DNA from: Brevibacillus thermoruber 423
GTDB lineage: Bacteria; Bacillota; Bacilli; Brevibacillales; Brevibacillaceae
Length of the DNA stretch: 64,000 nt
Reading direction: 5' to 3'
NCBI RefSeq assembly: GCF_000454065.1
Contig: NZ_KE695656.1
Span: 906 to 64,905, forward strand
In this document: positions 1 to 7,432 of the stretch, one piece after another
Position numbering within the stretch: the first letter of the stretch is position 1
Layout: each line of letters starts with the position of its first letter
Notes under the pieces: model-generated
Database searches by the model: none
Told to the model about the DNA's origin: nothing
The model's input: the letters and a program-made list of their open reading frames with translations, nothing else
Translations under genes and position numbers: made by a program

Positions 1-770
<770 letters not shown>

Positions 771-833
771 GTTGAGTTGAATCATTAGCTTCAAGAAAAA
801 GAATTGCTAGGCTCGTTCAACGCTTTCGCTGTT

Positions 834-849
834 CAGTTTTCAAGGAGCA
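834..849 (-). promoter_or_regulatory. boxA-like antitermination element in the 16S leader
   Basis: The minus strand reads TGCTCCTTGAAAACTG, about 65 nt before the mature 16S 5' end. This matches the conserved (T)GCTCTTTGAAAACT element in rRNA leaders of Bacilli, where NusB/NusE-type antitermination complexes bind. Function is inferred from that family resemblance. Confidence 0.65.
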
Positions 850-912
850 TGATCACTGTTTTCGCCTCGAGCTCCTCGTCGTTTTTGACTTGTTCTCTCG
901 AGGACAAGAATT

Positions 913-942
913 AATCTATCACGTGTACCCACTTTAAGTCAA
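913..942 (-). promoter_or_regulatory. rRNA operon promoter (sigma-A type)
   Basis: On the minus strand TTGACT (942-937) is followed after 18 bp by TAGATT (918-913). It lies about 140 bp upstream of the 16S 5' end, with only the leader between. It is the only promoter-like pair in the 190-bp gap between the 77-aa gene and 16S. A tandem second promoter, common for rrn operons, was not recognised. Confidence 0.7.
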
Positions 943-963
943 TAGGTTTTTTAAAAATATTTA

Positions 964-1197
964 TCAGGTAAAATATTCCTTTTGTGAGTTCCTGCGTCTG
1001 ACGTACTTGGAGAGCTCGTTGGGCGAGGCGATGCGGGCGTACATGCGAAAGATAATCGAATACCTTTCCTCCATGGCCCGCTTGACCAGATAATCAATCC
1101 GCTTGTCGCCAAAGTCCAGCAGCATCTCTTCCAGTTCTCGCTTTAGCAGATACTCCAGCTCTTGCACTTCTTTTGCATTGAATAAAAACCCCAGCAA
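964..1197 (-). CDS. Conserved small protein of unknown function (77 aa), likely spore-specific
   Basis: I do not recognise a named family. The protein is short, highly charged and predicted helical (segments such as ELEYLLKRELEEMLLD and DYLVKRAMEERYSIIF), without signal peptide or cysteines. I chose the TTG at 1197 because a strong Shine-Dalgarno (GGCGGAGG) lies 9 nt before it and the protein then starts (M)LGFLFN; the frame stays open to a GTG at 1218, but that codon lies just upstream of and against the ribosome site. It sits between the rrn promoter and the SpoIIM-like gene. A sigma-G-like promoter precedes it, and the neighbouring genes are sporulation genes, so expression in the forespore is inferred. 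Similar small proteins probably exist in related spore formers; I could not search. Confidence 0.7.
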   Translation of the reverse strand: MLGFLFNAKEVQELEYLLKRELEEMLLDFGDKRIDYLVKRAMEERYSIIFRMYARIASPNELSKYVRRRNSQKEYFT

Positions 1198-1231
1198 CCA
1201 TATCGACCTCCGCCTCACCGAGTCTACCCTT

Positions 1232-1261
1232 TATCATGTCCAACCAATTTCGGGCATATTC
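1232..1261 (-). promoter_or_regulatory. Sigma-G/sigma-F-like promoter for the 77-aa gene
   Basis: Minus strand: GAATA (1261-1257), 18-bp spacer, CATGATA (1238-1232). This fits the forespore consensus gHATR-N18-CATxHTA at every defined position. The predicted start of transcription is about 25-30 nt before the TTG start codon, leaving room for the ribosome site. No good sigma-A pair is present here. Confidence 0.55.
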
Positions 1262-1263
1262 AC

Positions 1264-1296
1264 GAACAAAACAAACCCCCTCTGATCAGAGGGGGT
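1264..1296 (-). terminator. Rho-independent terminator of the SpoIIM-family gene
   Basis: A perfect 22-bp palindrome (ACCCCCTCTGA / TCAGAGGGGGT, 1275-1296) is followed on the minus strand by TTGTTTTGTTCG. It lies 10 bp after the stop codon at 1306. On the plus strand it is followed by GC-rich sequence, so it works towards the minus strand. Confidence 0.85.
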
Positions 1297-1305
1297 CCGG
1301 CGAAG

Positions 1306-1959
1306 CTACTGGAGCCATTTCACTTGTTGAAGCTGTTCCCCTATGGTCGAGTGGAGAAGCAACGGGGTCACCACGCTCTCCACCACGGCAGCCACAAACA
1401 GCAAACCAATGACGGTCAGCACGGCAGTGGGGAATTGTTTCAACACGTCGTACCAGTCGTTTTTTACCCGCTCCCAACTGCTCGGCTGAAAAAGTCCGCC
1501 AACGGAACGCAAACTGAGCACGCCCAAACGCATGCCCAAGCCGGCAGCGAACAGGACCGTCGGCAGCTCAATGATGCCATGCGGCAAAATGCCGACCGCG
1601 AAGATGAGCCACGGGCTTATTCCCGCCGCGCTGTACTGCGCCAGGATATAGCCGAACAGCACGCCGTTGGCCACCATCCCGATCACGGGGAAAACGGCAA
1701 AAAACAGCCCCAACGCCATCATCATCAGCGAACTGGTGACGTTGTTGACAAAGATCGCCCAAAACAAAGCCGTCACCCCTTGGCCGCTATCCCTGATGCG
1801 CTGGGCCATGTCCTTCAATTCGTCCATCAGGCCGCTGACCATATCGTGCACGGTATGGGACTGCAGAAAGCCGACCATGGCTCCACCCAAAAACAGCAGG
1901 CAGGCGGTCACAATGTACCACTTGTTGTCCGTCCACAGGCGTCGAAACCGAGTGTTCAT
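1306..1959 (-). CDS. SpoIIM-family (DUF95) integral membrane protein
   Basis: A 217-aa membrane protein with about five hydrophobic segments: one near residues 14-34, then a block from about 60 to 145, and a C-terminal pair around 170-205. The central part (LFWAIFVNNVTSSLMMMALG ... FAVGILPHGIIELP) carries the N-N pair and the LPHGIIELP motif typical of the stage II sporulation protein M family. True SpoIIM is part of the engulfment peptidoglycan machinery, but many paralogs in this family are not sporulation proteins. This one is not in the usual spoIIM locus, so the specific role is open. The start has a good ribosome site (AAAGGAGCG). A sigma-A-like promoter and a strong terminator make it a single-gene unit. 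Confidence 0.8.
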   Translation of the reverse strand: MNTRFRRLWTDNKWYIVTACLLFLGGAMVGFLQSHTVHDMVSGLMDELKDMAQRIRDSGQGVTALFWAIFVNNVTSSLMMMALGLFFAVFPVIGMVANGVLFGYILAQYSAAGISPWLIFAVGILPHGIIELPTVLFAAGLGMRLGVLSLRSVGGLFQPSSWERVKNDWYDVLKQFPTAVLTVIGLLFVAAVVESVVTPLLLHSTIGEQLQQVKWLQ

Positions 1960-1999
1960 GAAGTACGCTCCTTTACAGCCTGGTTAGTACACTATATGC

Positions 2000-2029
2000 A
2001 TTGTACCGCAACAATACCCACCCGGACAA
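2000..2029 (-). promoter_or_regulatory. Sigma-A-like promoter of the SpoIIM-family gene
   Basis: Minus strand TTGTCC (2029-2024), 18-bp spacer, TACAAT (2005-2000), about 40 bp ahead of the start codon. It is back to back with the pdaB promoter, whose upstream element starts 2 bp away. Confidence 0.5.
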
Positions 2030-2030
2030 A

Positions 2031-2058
2031 GAATATCCTCCTCAATCCGGCATAAACT
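2031..2058 (+). promoter_or_regulatory. Sporulation-type (sigma-E-like) promoter of pdaB
   Basis: GAATATC (2031-2037), 13-bp spacer, CATAAACT (2051-2058) resembles the sigma-E consensus with a 13-15 bp spacer (CATAnAnT for the downstream element). It sits 25 bp before the pdaB start. The sigma-G pattern fits less well. In B. subtilis pdaB is a sporulation gene, consistent with this reading. Confidence 0.45.
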
Positions 2059-2083
2059 GTAAGGGGACAAAGGAGGTGCCGTC

Positions 2084-2848
2084 ATGAAATTCATGTTCGT
2101 CTTGAGCGCGCAACGCTTGAAACAGGTGCTGATCATCCTCACCGCTCTCCTGATGGCGGCTGGCATCGCCTATGCCGAACGGGACGCCATCACCGTCATC
2201 TCGGACAGCAGCAAAGCTCCCCAAGCCATTTACAAGGTGGATACCAAAGAGAAAAAAATCGCCCTGACCTTCGACATTAGCTGGGGAGAGACGAGAGCCG
2301 TGCCCATTTTGGACATCCTGAAGGAAAAAAAGGTAAACAAAGCGACCTTTTTCCTGTCTTCCCCCTGGAGCCAGCGTCATCCGGAGATCGTCAAGCGGAT
2401 CGTCGACGACGGATTTGAAATCGGTTCCCACGGGCATAAACACGACTATTACAGCAAATATACGGACGAGGAAATTCGCGCCCAGATCGGCAGGGCCCAC
2501 ACGATTCTGACCGAACTGACGGGGAAAAAGCCCAAGCTGATCCGCATGCCGAACGGAGACTTCGACAAGCGCGTGCTGCGGATTGCCGATGAAATGGGCT
2601 ACACGGTCATCCAGTGGGACACCGACTCCAAGGACTGGATCAATCCCGGCGTCGACACGATTGTAAACAACGTCTTGTCCAAAGCCCATCCGGGCGACAT
2701 CGTGCTGCTCCACGCCAGTGATTCCTGTAAGCAGACCCACCTCGCCCTGCCCCGGATTATCGACAAGCTGCGGGCCGACGGCTACGAGTTCGTCACCGTC
2801 TCGGAACTGATTGCCGGTTCCCAGGTACAAAGCCAGGAAGTCAAGTAA
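2084..2848 (+). CDS. pdaB: Sporulation polysaccharide deacetylase PdaB
   Basis: A 254-aa exported protein: an N-terminal hydrophobic segment (about residues 13-31, ending AYA) precedes a NodB-type polysaccharide deacetylase domain. The expected motifs are visible: TFDISWGE (in place of the classic TFDDG), SHGHKHDYYSKYTD with metal-ligand histidines, RMPNGDFD, and LLHASD near the C-terminus. The D-I-S at motif 1 is typical of PdaB rather than of fully active deacetylases. PdaB is needed for stable spore cortex and late spore maintenance in B. subtilis. The gene is preceded by AAAGGAGGTG and faces opposite to its neighbours, as is usual at this locus. Confidence 0.93.
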   Translation: MKFMFVLSAQRLKQVLIILTALLMAAGIAYAERDAITVISDSSKAPQAIYKVDTKEKKIALTFDISWGETRAVPILDILKEKKVNKATFFLSSPWSQRHPEIVKRIVDDGFEIGSHGHKHDYYSKYTDEEIRAQIGRAHTILTELTGKKPKLIRMPNGDFDKRVLRIADEMGYTVIQWDTDSKDWINPGVDTIVNNVLSKAHPGDIVLLHASDSCKQTHLALPRIIDKLRADGYEFVTVSELIAGSQVQSQEVK

Positions 2849-2851
2849 GCG

Positions 2852-2886
2852 AAAAAAGCTGACCGTTGACAGCGGTCAGCTTTCCC
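2852..2886. terminator. Bidirectional terminator between pdaB and kbaA
   Basis: A 10-11 bp stem (AAAGCTGACC 2855-2864 with GGTCAGCTTT 2874-2883) separates two converging genes. On the minus strand it is followed by TTTTTT, on the plus strand by TTTCCCGTTT. The kbaA stop codon (2878-2876) lies inside the stem. Confidence 0.85.
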
Positions 2887-3463
2887 GTTTGACCAGACGA
2901 TGCAATTGCATGACTTGCCAGACGTTGCAAAACAAGAGCGGCACCAGCATCGACAAGGTAGCGTGCACGTTGTATTGTTTCAACGCGGGAATCCATTCGA
3001 TGGCGGAAAACACGAACATGAAAAACAGCGTGGGCACCCATGCCGTCTGGTTGGTCAGGCGCGCTTTCCCGTAGGCGGTGACCACGGCGACCAGCAGGAG
3101 CAGGATCGGCTCCACGAAAAACGGCCAGACGGAGCCGTCTTCGCCCAACAGGGTGTAACGCAGGTACACCATGTCAAAAAATACAAACAACACCAAAAAT
3201 ACCTGGATGCTCTTCCACAACGAAGGGTTTTTGAACAGCCCTCGCGCAAGGTAATTGATCGTCATGTAGGCAAAAAAACCCATTTGCGCCACAATGCTGA
3301 TGGTCATCCCGTACAGCATTTGCATGAACGTGCCCATAAAAAAATTGGCCATGCCGCCTTCCAGCAATTTTTCCGATGCGAAAATCATGCCGACCAGAAT
3401 CCCGCCCAACCCGCCAAGCAGCAGGGTGGTAAAAAACAGCCAGCCGTACTTGCGCAGACTCAC
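2876..3463 (-). CDS. kbaA: KinB-signalling pathway activation protein KbaA
   Basis: A 195-aa protein with about six hydrophobic segments and very short loops, matching KbaA in size and in motifs such as the N-terminal LRKYGWLFFTTLLLGG and YLRYTLLGEDGSVWPFF. In B. subtilis KbaA is a membrane protein needed for the KinB branch of the phosphorelay that activates Spo0A. The start is GTG at 3463 with AGGAGGG 7 nt ahead. It lies between gerD and pdaB, as in B. subtilis. No KinB-type kinase gene is in the window, so the partner must be elsewhere. Confidence 0.92.
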   Translation of the reverse strand: MSLRKYGWLFFTTLLLGGLGGILVGMIFASEKLLEGGMANFFMGTFMQMLYGMTISIVAQMGFFAYMTINYLARGLFKNPSLWKSIQVFLVLFVFFDMVYLRYTLLGEDGSVWPFFVEPILLLLVAVVTAYGKARLTNQTAWVPTLFFMFVFSAIEWIPALKQYNVHATLSMLVPLLFCNVWQVMQLHRLVKRES

Positions 3464-3492
3464 CGTACGTCCCTCCTATCCACATCGATAAT

Positions 3493-3522
3493 GATTGTAC
3501 CAACCCGTGCAAGAAAATACTA
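3493..3522 (+). promoter_or_regulatory. Sigma-G-like promoter of gerD
   Basis: GATTG (3493-3497), 18-bp spacer, AATACTA (3516-3522): one mismatch in each element to gHATR-N18-CATxHTA. gerD is transcribed by sigma-G in B. subtilis, which supports the reading. Confidence 0.45.
3494..3502 (-). promoter_or_regulatory. Extended -10 promoter of kbaA
   Basis: Minus strand TGGTACAAT (TGnTACAAT) lies about 30 bp upstream of the kbaA start. No good -35 box is seen. It overlaps the upstream element of the gerD promoter on the other strand. Confidence 0.4.
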
Positions 3523-3582
3523 GCGTAAGAACAAAACAATCGGTGCACGTTAAGGGTAGCCGGGTAAAGGAGGTCACCGCCC

Positions 3583-4206
3583 ATGAGGAAGCGAACCGTA
3601 TCGTTTTGGTTGTTGCTGGCGGTCAGCCTGATCATGACAAGCTGCGGCGTCGGCGGACCAGCTCAGAACACGACACAGCCTGATTATAGAAGCATGAAGG
3701 ACATGGTCCTGGACATTTTGAAGACGGACGAAGCCAAAAAATCCGTAATCAACATGATGAAGGACGAATCGTTCAAGCAAAGCCTCATCATGGACGAGTC
3801 CACGGTACGCACCGCGCTGATCCAGAGCATTTCCAAGCCGGACAATCCGCAAATCAAAGAAGCGTTCAAGGACCCGAAATTCACCAGCACGCTGGCCAAA
3901 TCGATGAAGAACGAGCACAAGGCGCTGATAAAAGACCTGATGAAGGATCCCGAGTACCAGAAAATGATGATCAGCATCATGCGGGACCCGGAGTTCGAAA
4001 AAAATATGATGGAACTGATGAGAAGCTCCGCGTACCGGAAACAAACCATGCAAATCATGAAGGAAGCGATGCAAAGCCCCCTGTTCCAGGCCGAGATGAT
4101 GACGTTGATGACCAAGGCCACGGAAGACATGATGAAGCCGAAAACCATGAAAAAAGGCAAGAAAAAAAGCGGCAGCGGGGAAGGCGGCGGAGACAGCCAA
4201 TCCTAA
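3583..4206 (+). CDS. gerD: Spore germination lipoprotein GerD
   Basis: A 207-aa lipoprotein. The signal peptide (residues 1-20, MRKRTVSF then a hydrophobic core) ends in a lipobox with Cys21 as the lipid anchor. The mature part is rich in Met and Lys and is built of repeated helical units such as DPEYQKMMISIMRDPEFEKN, as expected for GerD, which forms a helical trimer scaffold for germinosome assembly in the inner spore membrane. The C-terminal tail is Gly/Ser/Lys rich and disordered. A strong AAAGGAGG site sets the start. It is convergent with salA and divergent from kbaA, the usual order. Confidence 0.93.
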   Translation: MRKRTVSFWLLLAVSLIMTSCGVGGPAQNTTQPDYRSMKDMVLDILKTDEAKKSVINMMKDESFKQSLIMDESTVRTALIQSISKPDNPQIKEAFKDPKFTSTLAKSMKNEHKALIKDLMKDPEYQKMMISIMRDPEFEKNMMELMRSSAYRKQTMQIMKEAMQSPLFQAEMMTLMTKATEDMMKPKTMKKGKKKSGSGEGGGDSQS

Positions 4207-4210
4207 AGAG

Positions 4211-4249
4211 AAAGGTGAGCTCCCATCAAGAGCCCACCTTTTTGTTTTT
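4211..4249. terminator. Bidirectional terminator between gerD and salA
   Basis: AAAGGTGAGCTC (4211-4222) pairs with GAGCCCACCTTT (4230-4241), one mismatch as plus-strand RNA and a G-U pair as minus-strand RNA. The plus side continues TTTTTGTTTTT. Confidence 0.8.
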
Positions 4250-4252
4250 CGC

Positions 4253-5356
4253 TTATTGGCCGATGGCTGCTTCGCACTTTTCGGCGACGCGCTTGGCCAT
4301 ATCCAGATACAGCTTGCCGATCGGCGAATCGGCCCGGTAGACGGACGGCGAATAGTCCGGCTCGGCCGGATGGTTGTCCGGCTGACCGAGCGGAATCTGG
4401 GCCAGCAGTTCGGTGCTGAGCACCTCGGCCAGTTTCGCCCCGCCTCCTTTGCCAAACACGTACTCCTTGGAGCCATCCTTCGCCTCGTACCAGGCCATGT
4501 TTTCCACGACCCCGAGGATCTCGTGTCCGGTCCGTTTGGCCATCGCCCCCGCCCGGGCGGCTACAAACGAGGCTGTCGGGTGCGGCGTCGTCACAATGAT
4601 TTCCTTGCTCTGCGGAATCATCGTGTGCACGTCCAGGGCCATGTCTCCCGTTCCCGGCGGCAGGTCGAGCAGCAAATAGTCGAGGTCATCGCCCCAGTGC
4701 ACTTCCGTAAAGAAGTTGCGCAGCATCTTGCCCAGCATCGGACCGCGCCAGATCACCGGCGAGTTGTCCTCCACGAAAAAGCCCATGGACATCACTTTCA
4801 CGCCGAATTGTTCCACCGGCAAAATCGTTTCGCCGATCACCGTCGGACGCTGTTCGATGTTCATCATGTCCGGTACGCTGAACCCGTAAATGTCTGCGTC
4901 GATAATGCCGACGCGTTTTCCCATGCGGGCCAGCGAGACGGCCAGATTGACGGTGACGGTGGACTTGCCGACACCGCCTTTTCCGGAGGTGATGGCGATA
5001 AAGGTGGTGTGGGAGTCTTTGGCCAGAATCGGGTTCAACAGCGGCGCTTGTCCCGCAGGAGCAGCCGGTGTCTGCCCCCCGCGCAATTGGGCGCTTAGGG
5101 CGGCCCGCTCCTCGTCTGTCATCGCTCCAAATTGGAGGCGTACCTCTTTGGCCCCCAATTGCTTGAGCGCGTCGATGACGTCCTGCTCGATCTTCGCCTT
5201 CAGCGGACAGCCGGTAATCGTCAGCACGACGGTCAGGCTGACCGTTTCTCCGTCGATGCGGATGTCGCGAATCATGTTTAATTCCACCAGGCTGCGGTTA
5301 ATTTCCGGGTCTTTTACGTCACGCAGCGCTTCCAGCACTTGTTCTTTCGTCAACAT
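4253..5356 (-). CDS. salA: Mrp/SalA-type P-loop ATPase (Mrp/NBP35 family)
   Basis: A 367-aa protein: an N-terminal MIP18/DUF59 domain (about residues 4-80, including DPEINRSLVELNMI), a linker rich in Pro/Gln/Ala, then a deviant Walker A ATPase (TSGKGGVGKS, about 123-132) with the DLPPGTGD motif. Family members carry or insert Fe-S clusters, but the C-terminal CxxC used for cluster binding is absent here (ENMAWYEAKDGSKEYVFG), as in B. subtilis SalA, which acts on expression of scoC. Fe-S carrier or regulator cannot be decided from sequence. The start ATG at 5356 is preferred to upstream codons because GGGGTGG lies 5 nt before it. Confidence 0.9.
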   Translation of the reverse strand: MLTKEQVLEALRDVKDPEINRSLVELNMIRDIRIDGETVSLTVVLTITGCPLKAKIEQDVIDALKQLGAKEVRLQFGAMTDEERAALSAQLRGGQTPAAPAGQAPLLNPILAKDSHTTFIAITSGKGGVGKSTVTVNLAVSLARMGKRVGIIDADIYGFSVPDMMNIEQRPTVIGETILPVEQFGVKVMSMGFFVEDNSPVIWRGPMLGKMLRNFFTEVHWGDDLDYLLLDLPPGTGDMALDVHTMIPQSKEIIVTTPHPTASFVAARAGAMAKRTGHEILGVVENMAWYEAKDGSKEYVFGKGGGAKLAEVLSTELLAQIPLGQPDNHPAEPDYSPSVYRADSPIGKLYLDMAKRVAEKCEAAIGQ

Positions 5357-5426
5357 ATCGTCCACCCCAGGCATCAATATTTGTCAAGATGTCCCAACCA
5401 TTTGTCCTACAGTCGTACGCGCGTCC

Positions 5427-5435
5427 ATTATAGCA
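5427..5435 (-). promoter_or_regulatory. Extended -10 promoter of salA
   Basis: Minus strand TGCTATAAT: a perfect -10 with the TGn extension, about 70 bp ahead of the salA start and just after the cwlD stop. The -35 region is poor, as is common with an extended -10. Confidence 0.5.
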
Positions 5436-5469
5436 TATCCAACAGGGCTGGACACGTTTGCGGGCGCGC

Positions 5470-6186
5470 TTACGGCAGGTTTGGCACCTTTTCGCCCGAA
5501 TAATGGCGCAGCATGCCCTGGTAAATGGCGTTGGCCAGCGCTTTCTGATACTCGACGGAACGAAGCCGTTTCGCTTCCTCCGGGTTGCTGGCAAAGCCCA
5601 CCTCCACCAGCACGGCCGGGCAGTTCACTTCGCGGATCAGGAAGACGTCATCCGTCTTGATCGGATGGCGATCGGTATTGTTCAGCACCCGTTTGATTTC
5701 GTTCTGGATCAGGTAGGACATTTCCGCGCTCTTCTTGTAGGCCGGATAGTAGAAGGTCTGCGCGCCGGACCACCGCGGCGAGGGAATGGCATTGACGTGA
5801 ATGCTGACGAGAAAATCGGGCGTGCTGTCGTTGACCAGCTTGACCCGGTTGCGAATGTCTTCCGACTTGCGCTGCCGCAGCTTCTGCACCTCCGGGGAAG
5901 CGAGGTCCTTGTCTTCCTCCCGGGTCATGATCACGTAAGCTCCCGCCTGCTGCAGGAAATCGCGCAGATACATGCTGATGGCCAGGGTCACCTCTTTTTC
6001 CACGACCGTGCCGTCCGCGGAAACGGCCCCGCCGTCCGGTCCGCCGTGCCCCGGATCAATGGCGATCACCGTACCGGCCAGCGGCAGCGACCAGGCCGTC
6101 CAGGAGGAGCGTTCCGGCGCTTCATAGGTGAACAACACCAGCAGCAAAAAGAAGGCAAGCACCCAGCCGACTACTTTTCGAGCCAC
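5470..6186 (-). CDS. cwlD: N-acetylmuramoyl-L-alanine amidase CwlD
   Basis: An Amidase_3 enzyme: after one N-terminal membrane segment come DPGHGGPDGG (first zinc His), a Glu in VVEKEVTL, SIHVNA (second zinc His) and PAVLVEVGF (catalytic Glu). CwlD cleaves the stem peptide from muramic acid so that muramic-delta-lactam can form in spore cortex; it acts with PdaA. I place the start at GTG 6186 (MARKVVGWVLAFF), giving 238 aa, because AAAGGGG lies 10 nt before it and the likely sporulation promoter leaves little room for the upstream ATGs at 6210, 6222 or 6225, which remain possible. Confidence 0.92.
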   Translation of the reverse strand: MARKVVGWVLAFFLLLVLFTYEAPERSSWTAWSLPLAGTVIAIDPGHGGPDGGAVSADGTVVEKEVTLAISMYLRDFLQQAGAYVIMTREEDKDLASPEVQKLRQRKSEDIRNRVKLVNDSTPDFLVSIHVNAIPSPRWSGAQTFYYPAYKKSAEMSYLIQNEIKRVLNNTDRHPIKTDDVFLIREVNCPAVLVEVGFASNPEEAKRLRSVEYQKALANAIYQGMLRHYSGEKVPNLP

Positions 6187-6220
6187 CTTGCACCGTCCCC
6201 TTTGTCCCATTCTCTTTCCC

Positions 6221-6250
6221 ATCATATGGACAATACCGGACAATTATGAC
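6221..6250 (-). promoter_or_regulatory. Sigma-E-like promoter of cwlD
   Basis: Minus strand GTCATAAT (6250-6243), 14-bp spacer, CATATGAT (6228-6221) resembles the mother-cell sigma-E pattern. cwlD belongs to sporulation regulons in B. subtilis. Confidence 0.4.
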
Positions 6251-6261
6251 GGCTCACGGGA

Positions 6262-6301
6262 AAAACAAAAACCCCTGTCTGCAAGCCAGACAAGGGGTTT
6301 T
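6262..6301 (-). terminator. Terminator of the rplM-rpsI operon
   Basis: Minus strand AAAACCCCTTGTCTG pairs with CAGACAGGGGTTTT (one bulged base), followed by a T-rich tract TTGTTTTTCCC. It lies 15 bp after the rpsI stop. Confidence 0.88.
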
Positions 6302-6316
6302 GCATCGAACAGCCGA

Positions 6317-6709
6317 TTAGCGCTTGGAGAATTGCGGAGCGCGGCGAGCTGCTTTGAGACCGTATTTTTTACGCTCTTTCATGCGCGGATCGCGAGTCAG
6401 GAAGCCGGCGCGTTTCAGGGCGCCGCGCAGTTCCGGATCTGCTTTCAGCAGCGCACGAGCCACACCGTGACGGATGGCACCAGCTTGACCGGTGGTACCG
6501 CCACCTTTTACGTTGACCAATACATCGTAGCGACCCAGCGTTTCAGTCAGTACGAGCGGTTGTTTCACAATCAGTTTCAGGGTTTCCAACCCAAAGTAGT
6601 TATCCATGTCACGCTTGTTGATCACAATGCGACCTTCGCCAGGAACCAGGCGAACGCGTGCTACGGAGTGCTTACGACGACCTGTACCGTAGTATTGTAC
6701 TTGTGCCAC
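6317..6709 (-). CDS. rpsI: 30S ribosomal protein S9
   Basis: 130 aa, the usual bacterial length, with the S9 signature [19 protein letters not shown] and the conserved basic tail ending QFSKR. The extended C-terminal arm of S9 reaches the P-site tRNA. It follows rplM after a 20-bp gap, the universal rplM-rpsI pair, and shares the rplM promoter. Confidence 0.98.
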   Translation of the reverse strand: MAQVQYYGTGRRKHSVARVRLVPGEGRIVINKRDMDNYFGLETLKLIVKQPLVLTETLGRYDVLVNVKGGGTTGQAGAIRHGVARALLKADPELRGALKRAGFLTRDPRMKERKKYGLKAARRAPQFSKR

Positions 6710-6729
6710 GAGTCTTTCCTCCCTTTACC

Positions 6730-7167
6730 TTATCCGCGGATTTGCCAAACTTCCGGTTTTTGTGCTGCGTGCGGATGTTCCGGACCAGCGTATACTTTCA
6801 GCTTGGTGAAGATTTGACGTCCCAGGCTGTTTTTCGGCAGCATGCCTTTTACAGCCAGTTCAAACATTTTTACAGGTTTGTTTTTCAGCATGTCGCCTGC
6901 TGTCGTCTTTTTCAGACCACCCGGGTAGAGGGAGTGGGAGTAGTAGATTTTGTCCTGCAGTTTTTTCCCGGTCAGTTTTACTTTGTCCGCGTTGATCACG
7001 ATTACGAAATCGCCGGTGTCAACGTGCGGGGTGAATTCCGGTTTGTATTTGCCGCGCAGAATGGAAGCGACTTCGCTAGCCAGACGCCCGAGCGTTTGAC
7101 CTTCTGCGTCAACGATGTACCATTTGCGCTCGACTTCGAGCGGTTTCGCCATATATGTGGTACGCAT
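6730..7167 (-). CDS. rplM: 50S ribosomal protein L13
   Basis: 145 aa beginning [20 protein letters not shown], with motifs LGRLASEVA and [12 protein letters not shown]. The frame is open upstream to 7335, but AGGAGGG 7 nt before the ATG at 7167 sets the start; the extension is the untranslated leader. L13 is an early assembly protein of the large subunit. It is first in the rplM-rpsI operon with its own sigma-A promoter and a structured leader. Confidence 0.98.
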   Translation of the reverse strand: MRTTYMAKPLEVERKWYIVDAEGQTLGRLASEVASILRGKYKPEFTPHVDTGDFVIVINADKVKLTGKKLQDKIYYSHSLYPGGLKKTTAGDMLKNKPVKMFELAVKGMLPKNSLGRQIFTKLKVYAGPEHPHAAQKPEVWQIRG

Positions 7168-7334
7168 GTTTGTCCCTCCTAAATTGTTACCGTTCCATCT
7201 GGAATCATGGAAATCATGAAGTGGAGAACGCTGCCTGTAACGGGTGAGCAACTTCTCCAGGTGTTTCATTGAAACCACGTTCTTGTTTTTCAATCCCGGG
7301 GCTAGAGTGGGGCTAGCGGGGTATGAAAATACCA
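7168..7334 (-). promoter_or_regulatory. rplM 5' leader, probable L13 leader element
   Basis: About 165 nt of untranslated RNA lies between the promoter and rplM. It holds inverted repeats, for example GGAGAA at about 7260-7255 with TTCTCC at about 7228-7223 and GTTTC/GAAAC around 7280-7265. Firmicutes carry an autoregulatory L13 leader at this position, so I infer the same here. I cannot match the covariance model by eye and see no intrinsic terminator in it. Confidence 0.45.
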
Positions 7335-7340
7335 AGGAAT

Positions 7341-7369
7341 ATCGTACTACATCGGAGAGGCTGAGTCAA
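7341..7369 (-). promoter_or_regulatory. rplM-rpsI promoter
   Basis: Minus strand TTGACT (7369-7364), 17-bp spacer, TACGAT (7346-7341). Good sigma-A match placed in the truA-rplM gap. Confidence 0.75.
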
Positions 7370-7432
7370 GAGCCGACTTCCTCCCCAACGGCTGGAAAAA
7401 GGCCTGTCCGGTCTTGAGCCGGTCGCCGAGCG

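Noticed and set aside
1324-2055. 243-codon plus-strand frame opposite the SpoIIM-family gene
   Set aside because: Sequence is full of His/Gln/Arg and mirrors a membrane protein on the other strand; no start signal.
2042-2830. 262-codon minus-strand frame opposite pdaB
   Set aside because: Shadow of pdaB, whose catalytic motifs are clear on the plus strand.
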